NCBI GenBank assembly: GCA_017396025.1
Contig: JAFQNF010000047.1
Coordinates: 1 to 64,000 of the forward strand
DNA: 64,000 nt
Source of the DNA: a bacterium
GTDB taxonomy: Bacteria > Cyanobacteriota > Vampirovibrionia > Gastranaerophilales > Gastranaerophilaceae
Reading direction: 5' to 3'
This document shows, piece by piece, positions 8,698 through 15,912 of the stretch. The first letter of the stretch is position 1. Every line of letters begins with the position of its first letter. Both the position numbers and the translations under genes were made by a program. Below the pieces are notes generated by a model that made no database searches, was not told the origin of the DNA, and was given only the letters and a program-made list of their open reading frames with translations.

Positions 8698-8750
8698 ATC
8701 CTTTATGTGTTTTATTATACATGCACAATTTTTTATTTCAAGTACTTTTT

Positions 8751-8951
8751 TTAATTTTTTCCAGATGTTAAAACATCAAACACATTTCTATATTTAACAG
8801 TAGTAATACTACCATCTTCATGTTCAATTACACGTTCTTCTCTTGCTGCTCTTGAAGATTCTGAAAAATAGTCAATAATCGCATCAAACCAGCCAGCTTG
8901 CCAGCCATAATACAAAATACCAAGTAAAACTAACCAACCAAAATTTTTCAT
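8751..8951 (-). CDS. Small single-pass membrane protein
   Basis: 66 aa when started at the ATG at 8951. A GTG four codons upstream leaves no room for a ribosome binding site, whereas AAAGG lies about 11 bases before the ATG. One hydrophobic helix (about residues 3-15, FGWLVLLGILYYGW) is followed by a charged, probably cytoplasmic segment with HEDGSITTVKYRN. No family is recognised. It lies 20-30 bases after the gene at 8984 in the same direction and may be co-transcribed with it. Confidence 0.5.
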   Translation of the reverse strand: MKNFGWLVLLGILYYGWQAGWFDAIIDYFSESSRAAREERVIEHEDGSITTVKYRNVFDVLTSGKN

Positions 8952-8983
8952 CGTAATCAGCACCTTTCTCTAGTTACGATATT

Positions 8984-9373
8984 TTATTTTCCCATTTCGC
9001 TTGAATTTTTATCCTTTATCAAGAAAGGTTTTACAAAATTAAAAGTACCAAGTATTGAGATTAAGCTTCCTGCAATTCCTAATGTTTTCTTTGCTATATC
9101 ATTTTTTAGCATTCCACCAATAGCATTAATTGCAGTCCCAGCAGTAAAACATAAATAGCCCTTAAAAATTGCTCGTGGCATGGTAACAGTATCTGTTATA
9201 TCGCGATTATTTATTATTTTTTCACTCGCAATATCTAATAAGTCTGGTTTATACTCCACTTTAGGAGTTTCTTCTTTTTTTACAGGTTTAACTTCAACTG
9301 ATTTTACAAGGTTATCAAAATTAGCTAATATGTTCATTGCGCTCTCTTTCTTAATAGCATAAAATCCAAACAT
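8984..9373 (-). CDS. Hypothetical protein with two C-terminal hydrophobic helices
   Basis: 129 aa as an open frame. A second start (MNILANF, 117 aa, at 9337) is equally likely because purine-rich AAGAGAG precedes it. The first half is hydrophilic and Lys/Glu-rich. The second half has two Gly/Ala/Ile-rich stretches (about residues 70-90 and 98-118) that look membrane-active. There is no signal peptide and no recognisable domain. It resembles in style, but not obviously in sequence, the unknown proteins at 36134 and 54727. Confidence 0.45.
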   Translation of the reverse strand: MFGFYAIKKESAMNILANFDNLVKSVEVKPVKKEETPKVEYKPDLLDIASEKIINNRDITDTVTMPRAIFKGYLCFTAGTAINAIGGMLKNDIAKKTLGIAGSLISILGTFNFVKPFLIKDKNSSEMGK

Positions 9374-9424
9374 GATTTATTTTGCCAGTTTTATATTAAA
9401 ATAATTATAGAGGATTTTTCTATT

Positions 9425-10312
9425 TTGAAAATTATTGAACAAGAAATAATTAAATTTGATGCAGCTATGTCTAAATGCTTAGAGCTAAGACATAATGAGA
9501 TTTTGCAAGATATTAAAGACTTTATTTTTTCTAAATCAAAAAAATTAAGACCTAAAATAATTTTTTTATATGCAAAAGCACTAGAAATTGAAGTATCTGA
9601 AAACATAATAAATCTTGCTATTTGTACAGAACTTTTGCACAATTCAACATTAATACACGATGATATTATTGATAATGCAAAAATTAGAAGGGGGAATTTA
9701 AGCCTTAATCAAAAACTTGGCAATAATTTAAGTGTACTTGCTGGTGATTATCTTCTTTCACTTGCAATGCAATCTCTCACAAAATGTAATAACATAGATT
9801 GCTTTGATATTTTTGCAAATTCATTAAAACATATGTGCGAAGGAGAAATAAACCAACATTTTACCTTAGGCAAAATTCCTACAATAAATGAATATATAGA
9901 AAAATCTAAAAATAAAACAGCTGAATTATTTATGGCATCTTTAAAATCACTTGCAAAAATTACAAACAGTAAATTTGAAGATGCTGAAAATTTTGCACTA
10001 AACTTTGGCATTGCCTTTCAAATACGTGATGACTTAATAAACATTTTAGAAACAGATTTATCAAAACCAAGTTTAAGCGATATTCATAATAAAATTTATA
10101 CTGCACCAGTTATTCTTTTAGCTAAAGAGGTTGCTAATTTATCAGAAGAAGAAATAATAAAACAAGTCCAAAAACCAGAAATAAAAGAAAAAACAATAGA
10201 ATTAATAAAAGAATATGCAACTAAGGCTATTGCCTCATTAGAATGTATAAAGGATAATCAATATAAACAAGAATTAATCACTATATGTGAAAATTTATAT
10301 AAGGCGGTTTAA
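9425..10312 (+). CDS. Trans-polyprenyl diphosphate synthase
   Basis: 295 aa. The first aspartate-rich motif is HDDIID (residues 78-83) and the second is the RDDLIN motif near 198; both bind the magnesium-diphosphate groups. The family condenses isopentenyl diphosphate with allylic diphosphates. This one is in the size range of farnesyl, geranylgeranyl and octaprenyl/solanesyl synthases. Chain length cannot be set reliably from sequence. The start is TTG at 9425 with AGAGGA upstream. The stop overlaps the ATG of signal peptidase I by one base (TAATG), so the two genes are translationally coupled. Confidence 0.85.
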   Translation: MKIIEQEIIKFDAAMSKCLELRHNEILQDIKDFIFSKSKKLRPKIIFLYAKALEIEVSENIINLAICTELLHNSTLIHDDIIDNAKIRRGNLSLNQKLGNNLSVLAGDYLLSLAMQSLTKCNNIDCFDIFANSLKHMCEGEINQHFTLGKIPTINEYIEKSKNKTAELFMASLKSLAKITNSKFEDAENFALNFGIAFQIRDDLINILETDLSKPSLSDIHNKIYTAPVILLAKEVANLSEEEIIKQVQKPEIKEKTIELIKEYATKAIASLECIKDNQYKQELITICENLYKAV

Positions 10313-10923
10313 TGAAAAAAGAAACAATAAAAGAAACCATTGATACAATAGTTTTTGTAGTCGTAGCTTTAATTATAATAAGATTTTTTATTTGTGAAGT
10401 ACGTTGGATTCCTTCTGCTTCAATGAAACCAACATTAATTGAGGGCGATAGAGTTTTTGTAGAAAGAGTTTCTAGATTTTTCACAACGCCAAACCGTGGT
10501 GATGTTATGATTTTTTATCCGCCAGAAACGAAATTAAAAACAGACCCAATTTCTGTATTTTCAAGATTAACAGGATTTTTCTGTAAGGATACTGCATTTA
10601 TAAAAAGAGTAATAGCACTTCCAGGGGAAAAATTTGAAGTTATCCATAACGAAGACGGTTCAACAGATGTTTTGATTAACGATAAGCCACTAGATGAACC
10701 ATATATTATGGATAGATTTGAATATCCATTATGTACCAATGATATGCTTTGTGGACCAATGGTGCTTGGCGAAGATGAATACTTTATGATGGGTGATAAT
10801 CGTGGTCATTCATCAGACTCAAGATATTGGGGCGTATTAAAAGAAAATAGATTTATTGGCAGAGCAAAAGCTATTTTTTGGCCATTTAATAGACTTTATT
10901 ATTTTGAGCATAAAAATTATTAA
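10312..10923 (+). CDS. lepB: Signal peptidase I
   Basis: 203 aa, the membrane protease that removes signal peptides from secreted proteins. One N-terminal transmembrane helix (residues 11-27) precedes the catalytic box IPSASMKPT, where Ser37 is the nucleophile. The general base is Lys97 in FIKRVIALPGE. The conserved C-terminal box GDNRGHSSDSRYWG is also present. Length and single anchor match the cyanobacterial/Gram-positive-like form. It is coupled to the upstream polyprenyl synthase and overlaps the convergent glycosyltransferase by four bases. Confidence 0.93.
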   Translation: MKKETIKETIDTIVFVVVALIIIRFFICEVRWIPSASMKPTLIEGDRVFVERVSRFFTTPNRGDVMIFYPPETKLKTDPISVFSRLTGFFCKDTAFIKRVIALPGEKFEVIHNEDGSTDVLINDKPLDEPYIMDRFEYPLCTNDMLCGPMVLGEDEYFMMGDNRGHSSDSRYWGVLKENRFIGRAKAIFWPFNRLYYFEHKNY

Positions 10924-11786
10924 AACTCAGATTTAATAAGACTAATTTTTTCCCCAGAAAACGGTAATAAAATAGAAAAAATTATTCTTTCTTTAAATAA
11001 ACCTCTGATTGTTTTTCTTAGCAAAATATAGAAACTCTTTTTATATTTATTTTTGAAAATTTCATTATGATATAAAATTGCAGAAATTCTATTTAATATT
11101 TTTTGTTCATTTTCAATACTTGCATAAATACTATTTTGATTAATTCTATATACACTACAAATATCCTTTAAAAAAATACCAATAGAATGGTCCAACAGAT
11201 ACATATTAAATAAGAAATCAGCAGCTTTAGTCTGATAAAAAGAATCGGGAATTAATTTCATTGCTTCTTTTTTATACATACAACAGGAAAAATTAGCAAC
11301 CGGATTTTGATACTCAACTAAATTTTCAAATGTTATAACAGAGGTTAATTTTTTTTTAGATGATTTCAAGTGTCTTTTTAATTTTCCATTTTTAGATATT
11401 TCATCTTTTATATAAATATCATTAAAACAGAAAGATGCTTCTTTTGAATTTTTCAACAATTCATACTGTTTTTTTAGTTTATAACAATCAATCCAATAAT
11501 CATCTCCTTCGCAAATTGCAATATAATCACCACTACAATTTTCTATGCAATCTTTTAAATTCATTTGCATACCAAGATTTTTTGTTCTAGGTAAAACCTT
11601 AATTAATTCTGGATACTTGTTTTTATACTCTTGAATAACTTCAGCAGTTAAATCAGTTGAACAATCATTACCAATAATAATTTCAAAGCTTGGGCAACCT
11701 TTTTGAATCAAAATACCATCGATTGCCTCAGCAATATATTTTTCCTGATTATATGTTGTCACAATTACAGATATTATCGGGGTCAT
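10920..11786 (-). CDS. Family 2 glycosyltransferase
   Basis: 288 aa with the start set at the ATG at 11786, because AAGGA lies just upstream and the GT2 fold begins at once with ISVIVTTYNQEKYI. The longer frame to 11837 adds 17 residues without family similarity. The nucleotide-sugar binding motif GNDCSTD and the metal-binding CEGDDYW are present. The enzyme transfers sugars to cell-surface glycans. No polysaccharide cluster surrounds it, so the acceptor is unknown. Confidence 0.85.
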   Translation of the reverse strand: MTPIISVIVTTYNQEKYIAEAIDGILIQKGCPSFEIIIGNDCSTDLTAEVIQEYKNKYPELIKVLPRTKNLGMQMNLKDCIENCSGDYIAICEGDDYWIDCYKLKKQYELLKNSKEASFCFNDIYIKDEISKNGKLKRHLKSSKKKLTSVITFENLVEYQNPVANFSCCMYKKEAMKLIPDSFYQTKAADFLFNMYLLDHSIGIFLKDICSVYRINQNSIYASIENEQKILNRISAILYHNEIFKNKYKKSFYILLRKTIRGLFKERIIFSILLPFSGEKISLIKSEF

Positions 11787-11834
11787 TACGTCCTTAAACT
11801 CCAATTCTACATAAAAACAATAACATAATCGCTT

Positions 11835-11867
11835 CAATAAATGAATACATATTGTATTCGTTTATTG
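11835..11867. promoter_or_regulatory. Near-perfect 15+15 bp inverted repeat, candidate operator
   Basis: The left arm CAATAAATGAATACA and right arm TGTATTCGTTTATTG are separated by TAT and match at 14 of 15 positions. The repeat is AT-rich, has no T-run, and lies between the divergent starts of the glycosyltransferase and the ribbon-helix-helix gene. Position and symmetry suit a dimeric or tetrameric DNA-binding protein, most simply the adjacent regulator. Confidence 0.6.
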
Positions 11868-11916
11868 AATATTTATAAAATACTTTAATTTAAATACAAT
11901 GTTATTAGGTAACATT

Positions 11917-12084
11917 ATGAACGAATTTAAACCTATAAAACAAGAAAAACAAGTAATAAGTATAAGGTTAGACACTTCTACATTGCAAGCAATAGATTCT
12001 CTATCTGCTAAAGTAGATATTAGTCGTAATGAATTAATTGTTCAATGCATTGAATACGCTCTGAATAATATTGAAAAAAATTAG
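11917..12084 (+). CDS. Ribbon-helix-helix (CopG/Arc-like) DNA-binding protein
   Basis: 55 aa from the ATG at 11917, which is preceded by TAGGT. An in-frame ATG six codons upstream has no ribosome binding site. The core has the RHH pattern: beta strand QVISIRLD, then helix TLQAIDSLSAKV, then ISRNELIVQCIEYALNN. RHH proteins bind operator DNA as dimers and often regulate themselves or serve as antitoxins. No toxin-like gene adjoins it. A strong inverted repeat lies 50 bases upstream. It overlaps the convergent pncC stop by four bases. Confidence 0.75.
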   Translation: MNEFKPIKQEKQVISIRLDTSTLQAIDSLSAKVDISRNELIVQCIEYALNNIEKN

Positions 12085-12617
12085 TAGTTCTCTTCCAAAA
12101 AATTTATTAATAGTTCAAAAGCTTTATTAGAAAAAGCATACTTCATCAATCTTCGTGAAATTTTAGGATTTGCCTCAAATTTATATGATTTTTGAACCTT
12201 ATCATTACCAATTCCAATGTAAATTAACCCAACTGGTTTTTCTTCTGTTGCACCAAGTGGCCCTGCAATTCCTGTTGTAGACATCGCAACTCCACAATTA
12301 TAGCGTTCAAGCATTCCTTTTACCATTTCAAGTGCAACTTGTTCACTTACAACACCATATTTTTCAATAGTATTTCTGTTAACTCCAAGCATTTGAACCT
12401 TAGCTTCGTTTGCATAAGTCACAAGATTTTGATGAATATAAACACTAGAACCAGAAACATCTGTCATTCTTGAACTTATAAGCCCACCAGTGCAAGACTC
12501 GACCGTTGCAAGTTTTAAAGCGTTTCTTGTTAAAAGTTGTGCAATCTTTTTTTCTCTTGATTGCACAACAATTCCATATAAATTTTTTATAATAAATTCT
12601 ATATCTGCAAAATGCAT
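12081..12617 (-). CDS. pncC: CinA C-terminal domain protein (nicotinamide-nucleotide amidohydrolase)
   Basis: 178 aa, a stand-alone CinA/PncC domain without the N-terminal MoaB-like domain of full-length CinA. Diagnostic motifs are LATVESCTGG (about residues 36-45), YGVVSEQVA and STTGIAGPLGATEEKPVG. PncC converts NMN to nicotinate mononucleotide in pyridine-nucleotide salvage. The ATG lies one base after the stop of the exported protein gene and lacks a strong ribosome binding site, so translation is probably coupled. It is the last gene of a four-gene leftward operon. Confidence 0.88.
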   Translation of the reverse strand: MHFADIEFIIKNLYGIVVQSREKKIAQLLTRNALKLATVESCTGGLISSRMTDVSGSSVYIHQNLVTYANEAKVQMLGVNRNTIEKYGVVSEQVALEMVKGMLERYNCGVAMSTTGIAGPLGATEEKPVGLIYIGIGNDKVQKSYKFEANPKISRRLMKYAFSNKAFELLINFLEENY

Positions 12618-12618
12618 A

Positions 12619-13326
12619 TTAGTATACCGGCATGTCTAATGGTTTTAACAACTGAACTTCAATTGTTTCACCCTGATTAATGCTAAAGTCTTTTCCTTTT
12701 TTAAATACATCAGCAATAGCATCACCAATAAAATAAATACCAGCAAATGGAGCACTTACAATAGCAGTAACAGGAGCAAACACGTATTTTGCACTTCCAT
12801 TACCAAGTTCTTCTCCTTTTTCCCAAGCCCAAGTTGTAGGAGTTGTAACTATACTTTTTGTTGTTTCCGCTGTTTTAGTTAGTGCTGTCATATAATTTGT
12901 TTTTGTACTTAATGCACCATCAATTGTAGTATTTGCATTATTTGCAACACCAGCATAAAAAGGAACTTGTTTTCCTGTTGCACTTACAATGTGATCAAAA
13001 TACAAACGAATTGCCCCACCCTTATAAAGCATTTTTGATGCGTGTACTTCTTCCAAAGAGCCCCTTACAACACTGCCTTGAGGAATAACAACAGAATTAT
13101 TTACCAGAATATTTTCCATCACCATCAAATCAAATTGGTCGCCGACTGCTGCCTTTGCAGAGCTTATTGGATTTAAAACTTTCAATTTAATTTGTGTTCC
13201 AGCAGGAACTTTTTTTGTTTTTATATTTGCATTTATTTGCTTATTTGAAATTGCAGCATATGAATATGTTGTTCCCATTGCAAAAACAATTATCAATGCT
13301 AATAATGAAGAAAGTAATCTTTTCAT
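12619..13326 (-). CDS. Exported protein of unknown function
   Basis: 235 aa with a textbook signal peptide (residues 1-24, ending YSYAA). The mature part contains a repeated pattern of hydrophobic beta strands around VPAGTQIKLKVLNPIS, GDQFDLMV and IPQGSVVRGSLEEV. This is reminiscent of small beta-barrel domains seen in envelope proteins that control pore or pilus function. A short hydrophobic segment (about 190-205) follows. No named family is recognised. It sits between yhaM and pncC with gaps of 9 and 1 bp. Confidence 0.6.
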   Translation of the reverse strand: MKRLLSSLLALIIVFAMGTTYSYAAISNKQINANIKTKKVPAGTQIKLKVLNPISSAKAAVGDQFDLMVMENILVNNSVVIPQGSVVRGSLEEVHASKMLYKGGAIRLYFDHIVSATGKQVPFYAGVANNANTTIDGALSTKTNYMTALTKTAETTKSIVTTPTTWAWEKGEELGNGSAKYVFAPVTAIVSAPFAGIYFIGDAIADVFKKGKDFSINQGETIEVQLLKPLDMPVY

Positions 13327-13335
13327 TTTTACCCC

Positions 13336-14166
13336 CTAGCCAATATCTGATATTGAAATTTTACCAAATTTTGCAGATAAGTCATCAATATGATGAATAA
13401 TATACATATATGGTTCTGCATCTTTTTCATTTAAATCGATAAGTGCACCCCAATCGGTTCTACCGTGATGTGCTGCAATCATTTTTGCTATTTCTTTAAA
13501 TCCGTTATTCATACAGATAGAAAATCCCCATTGAGAGTGTGTTCTCCAATCTTTACGAAATTCTTCATTGTATTCTATTAGACCAGTTTCCAAATCTACA
13601 ACATATTCAAAAATTTTTCCAAAATCGTGAAGAATACAAGCAGCATAAACAATATCTGGGCTAATTTTATCATTGCATTTTGTAAGAACTGTTTTAGCAA
13701 TATCCAAACATTCATAAGTATGTTCTAACAAACCACCAATATAGTTATGATGCATTAATTTTGCTGCAGGAGTCACTTTAAATTCTTTTTCATACTCAAA
13801 TAAAAGACCAGCAACAAATTCTGACAATTTTTTATCTTGAATTTCATTAACAAAGCCCATTATTTTAGCAAAAATTTCTTCTCTTTGTTCTTCATCCAAA
13901 CCAAGTTTTGCTTCTTTAACAAGTGAAATATCTGAAACTAAACAATTATTATATTTTTCATTGTAAGTTCCTGCATTAATTCTGATATGATTATTTGTTC
14001 TAAATAATTTAGAATCTAATCTATTAAGTGTTTCTTCCCATAAAATACAATTTAAAACAGTCCCATTATCAAGGTTTTTAACCTGTAATTTCCCCATTTT
14101 AGAACCTGCTTTTGTATCACCAATAGCAAAAGTTATAATTTCATAAAGTGCATGTAAGTCTAACAT
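13336..14166 (-). CDS. YhaM-like 3'-5' exoribonuclease / HD-domain protein
   Basis: 276 aa. The N-terminal part (residues 10-85, GKLQVKNLDNGTVLNC) looks like an OB-fold nucleic-acid binding domain. The rest is an HD phosphohydrolase domain with HHNYIGGLLEHTYE, CILHDFGKIFEY (the HD pair) and AAHHGR. The same order is found in the YhaM/CBF1 family of 3'-5' exoribonucleases, slightly longer in Bacillus. A nucleotidase function cannot be excluded. It lies 38 bp downstream of the formyltransferase gene in one operon. Confidence 0.75.
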   Translation of the reverse strand: MLDLHALYEIITFAIGDTKAGSKMGKLQVKNLDNGTVLNCILWEETLNRLDSKLFRTNNHIRINAGTYNEKYNNCLVSDISLVKEAKLGLDEEQREEIFAKIMGFVNEIQDKKLSEFVAGLLFEYEKEFKVTPAAKLMHHNYIGGLLEHTYECLDIAKTVLTKCNDKISPDIVYAACILHDFGKIFEYVVDLETGLIEYNEEFRKDWRTHSQWGFSICMNNGFKEIAKMIAAHHGRTDWGALIDLNEKDAEPYMYIIHHIDDLSAKFGKISISDIG

Positions 14167-14204
14167 ATTAAATATCCCGTCTATTTTTTACTTATTATAC
14201 AACA

Positions 14205-15155
14205 TTAAATTGCTTTAGAATTAACTTTTAAAAATTTATGCAAATACAAGCTTGTAAACATACTATGTAATGGCGATTTTAATTTTAATCCAGAAAATTC
14301 TATTACATTTTTATCTGCACAAACAATAAAAACGGAATTTTGTGTAATTCTAATAATTTGCGCAGCATCTTTATCAGAAGGTTTATGATATACCTTATGA
14401 TTTTCAAACTCAAAAAACTGATTCTTATGAGGAATAAAAGTTTTTGCCCAAGGAGTCAATGCTCTTATTTTCCTATCTATTTCATCAGCTGTTTCTTTTT
14501 CAAAATCTATAATACAATCAGCAAGTGGGAACTGAGATTGATAAGTAGCCTCTTTTTCGTTTTGACTGATTGGATTTGACATTTTTTCCTTAAAATTATT
14601 CAGGAAGATTTGAATTTCATAATATGCCAAATCACAACATCTTAATTTTAAAGACATACCAGTATCATTCGGAAGTACTGCAGTTGCAGATTGATGAACT
14701 ATCGCACCAGTATCATAATTAACATCCATCAAATGGAAGGTAACTCCGCTTCTTTGCTCTTGATTCAAAATAACGTGAATATAAGGGTTTGGACCTCTAT
14801 ATTTAGGAAGCAAAGCGGGATGAACATTTACGCAACCAAATTTAACAGAATTTATTGTCTGCATAGAGAATTTTTCGCTCCAAGAAGCAACAATAATAAC
14901 ATCAGCTTTTAATTTTTTTAATTCTTCCCTAAATTCAGCTGAATTAACACTACTAGCCTTAATATCGTAAAGTTTCATAGTTCTAACAAAATTATAATCC
15001 ATTGATGGTTTAAGCATATCAATAAGCTTTGACATAAACGGCTTAAGCATAACATTATCGTGTCTAAAAACACCGACAACTTGATGTTTTGTTTTCAAAA
15101 CACCAGATATAACTGCCTGAAGCATTTCACCATAACCAACAATTACAATTTTCAT
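14205..15155 (-). CDS. Formyltransferase, possibly methionyl-tRNA formyltransferase
   Basis: 316 aa with the formyltransferase fold. Asn, His and Asp of the catalytic triad are in VNVHPALLPKYRGPNP and VNYDTGAIVHQ. The C-terminal half (about 205-310) resembles the OB-like domain of Fmt, and the length fits Fmt (about 310 aa). Fmt formylates initiator Met-tRNA with 10-formyl-tetrahydrofolate. The active-site loop has PNP where Fmt usually has AAP, so another formyltransferase (sugar or amino acid) is possible. It is the first gene of the operon running to pncC. Confidence 0.65.
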   Translation of the reverse strand: MKIVIVGYGEMLQAVISGVLKTKHQVVGVFRHDNVMLKPFMSKLIDMLKPSMDYNFVRTMKLYDIKASSVNSAEFREELKKLKADVIIVASWSEKFSMQTINSVKFGCVNVHPALLPKYRGPNPYIHVILNQEQRSGVTFHLMDVNYDTGAIVHQSATAVLPNDTGMSLKLRCCDLAYYEIQIFLNNFKEKMSNPISQNEKEATYQSQFPLADCIIDFEKETADEIDRKIRALTPWAKTFIPHKNQFFEFENHKVYHKPSDKDAAQIIRITQNSVFIVCADKNVIEFSGLKLKSPLHSMFTSLYLHKFLKVNSKAI

Positions 15156-15282
15156 ATATATTATAATATTTTATAAACAAGATAATGTAAATTAAGTATA
15201 TGTTTTTGTAATAAAAAAGTTTAAAATAGTTTCATAAAGATTGATTTTAGAATAAAATAAAATCAGAAAGAGAAGGAATTTT

Positions 15283-15912
15283 TTGAACAATAGTTTTGAC
15301 GATTTAGAAACAACGGCAAGAAAAGCGTCTGTAATTCAAGAGAGAATGGGTCTTGTATCAAGTCATATGTACAAGCAGTTCCTTGAATATCAACAATCAA
15401 ATGCCAATACAGCTATATTGTTCGACAAAATGGTCGAAAATATGGCATTAACTGTTGAATATTTAAAACAATCTTTTACAACAAGAGGAATCCCTTCTGA
15501 AAATATTTACTATGAATATGATAAACAAAGACACATTGCTATGATGAATATTTTATGGCATTCAATTACTTTGTTTGCAAATATGAAAGATAAACCAAAA
15601 GCACTTCATAGGGAAAAAGATGTACCACTATTTACAGGTAGAATTATTGCCATTAAAGGAACTCTGCCAGAATTAGTTCACGGTTATAATGATGAAATAG
15701 AACAAAAACTTCTAGATATGGAAGTAGCTTCATTATACGTTCCAGCTGATAAAACAGGTAAAGCAATAATAAAAATAAGACATTTAGGAAATCAAGAATT
15801 TTACATCAACCAGATGGAAGCACCTAGAGAATTCTTACTAAAAGTTATCGAAACAATTTGTGGTGGTGGAAATTACCACAAAGAAGGCTCTAGAGTTACA
15901 ATTAGTATCTAG
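15283..15912 (+). CDS. Conserved-looking protein of unknown function
   Basis: 209 aa starting at TTG with GAAGGA upstream. It is soluble and mostly alpha-helical in the first half (residues 1-105, Met/Gln-rich), then alpha/beta with KIRHLGNQEFYI and a glycine-rich CGGGNYHKEGSR near the end. No signal peptide, transmembrane segment or known motif. It is transcribed alone and overlaps the convergent mutS2 stop by four bases. I do not recognise a family. Confidence 0.55.
   Translation: MNNSFDDLETTARKASVIQERMGLVSSHMYKQFLEYQQSNANTAILFDKMVENMALTVEYLKQSFTTRGIPSENIYYEYDKQRHIAMMNILWHSITLFANMKDKPKALHREKDVPLFTGRIIAIKGTLPELVHGYNDEIEQKLLDMEVASLYVPADKTGKAIIKIRHLGNQEFYINQMEAPREFLLKVIETICGGGNYHKEGSRVTISI

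Noticed and set aside
11787-11837. Longer N-terminus of the glycosyltransferase
   Set aside because: The 17 extra residues are not GT2-like, and AAGGA sits just before the ATG at 11786.
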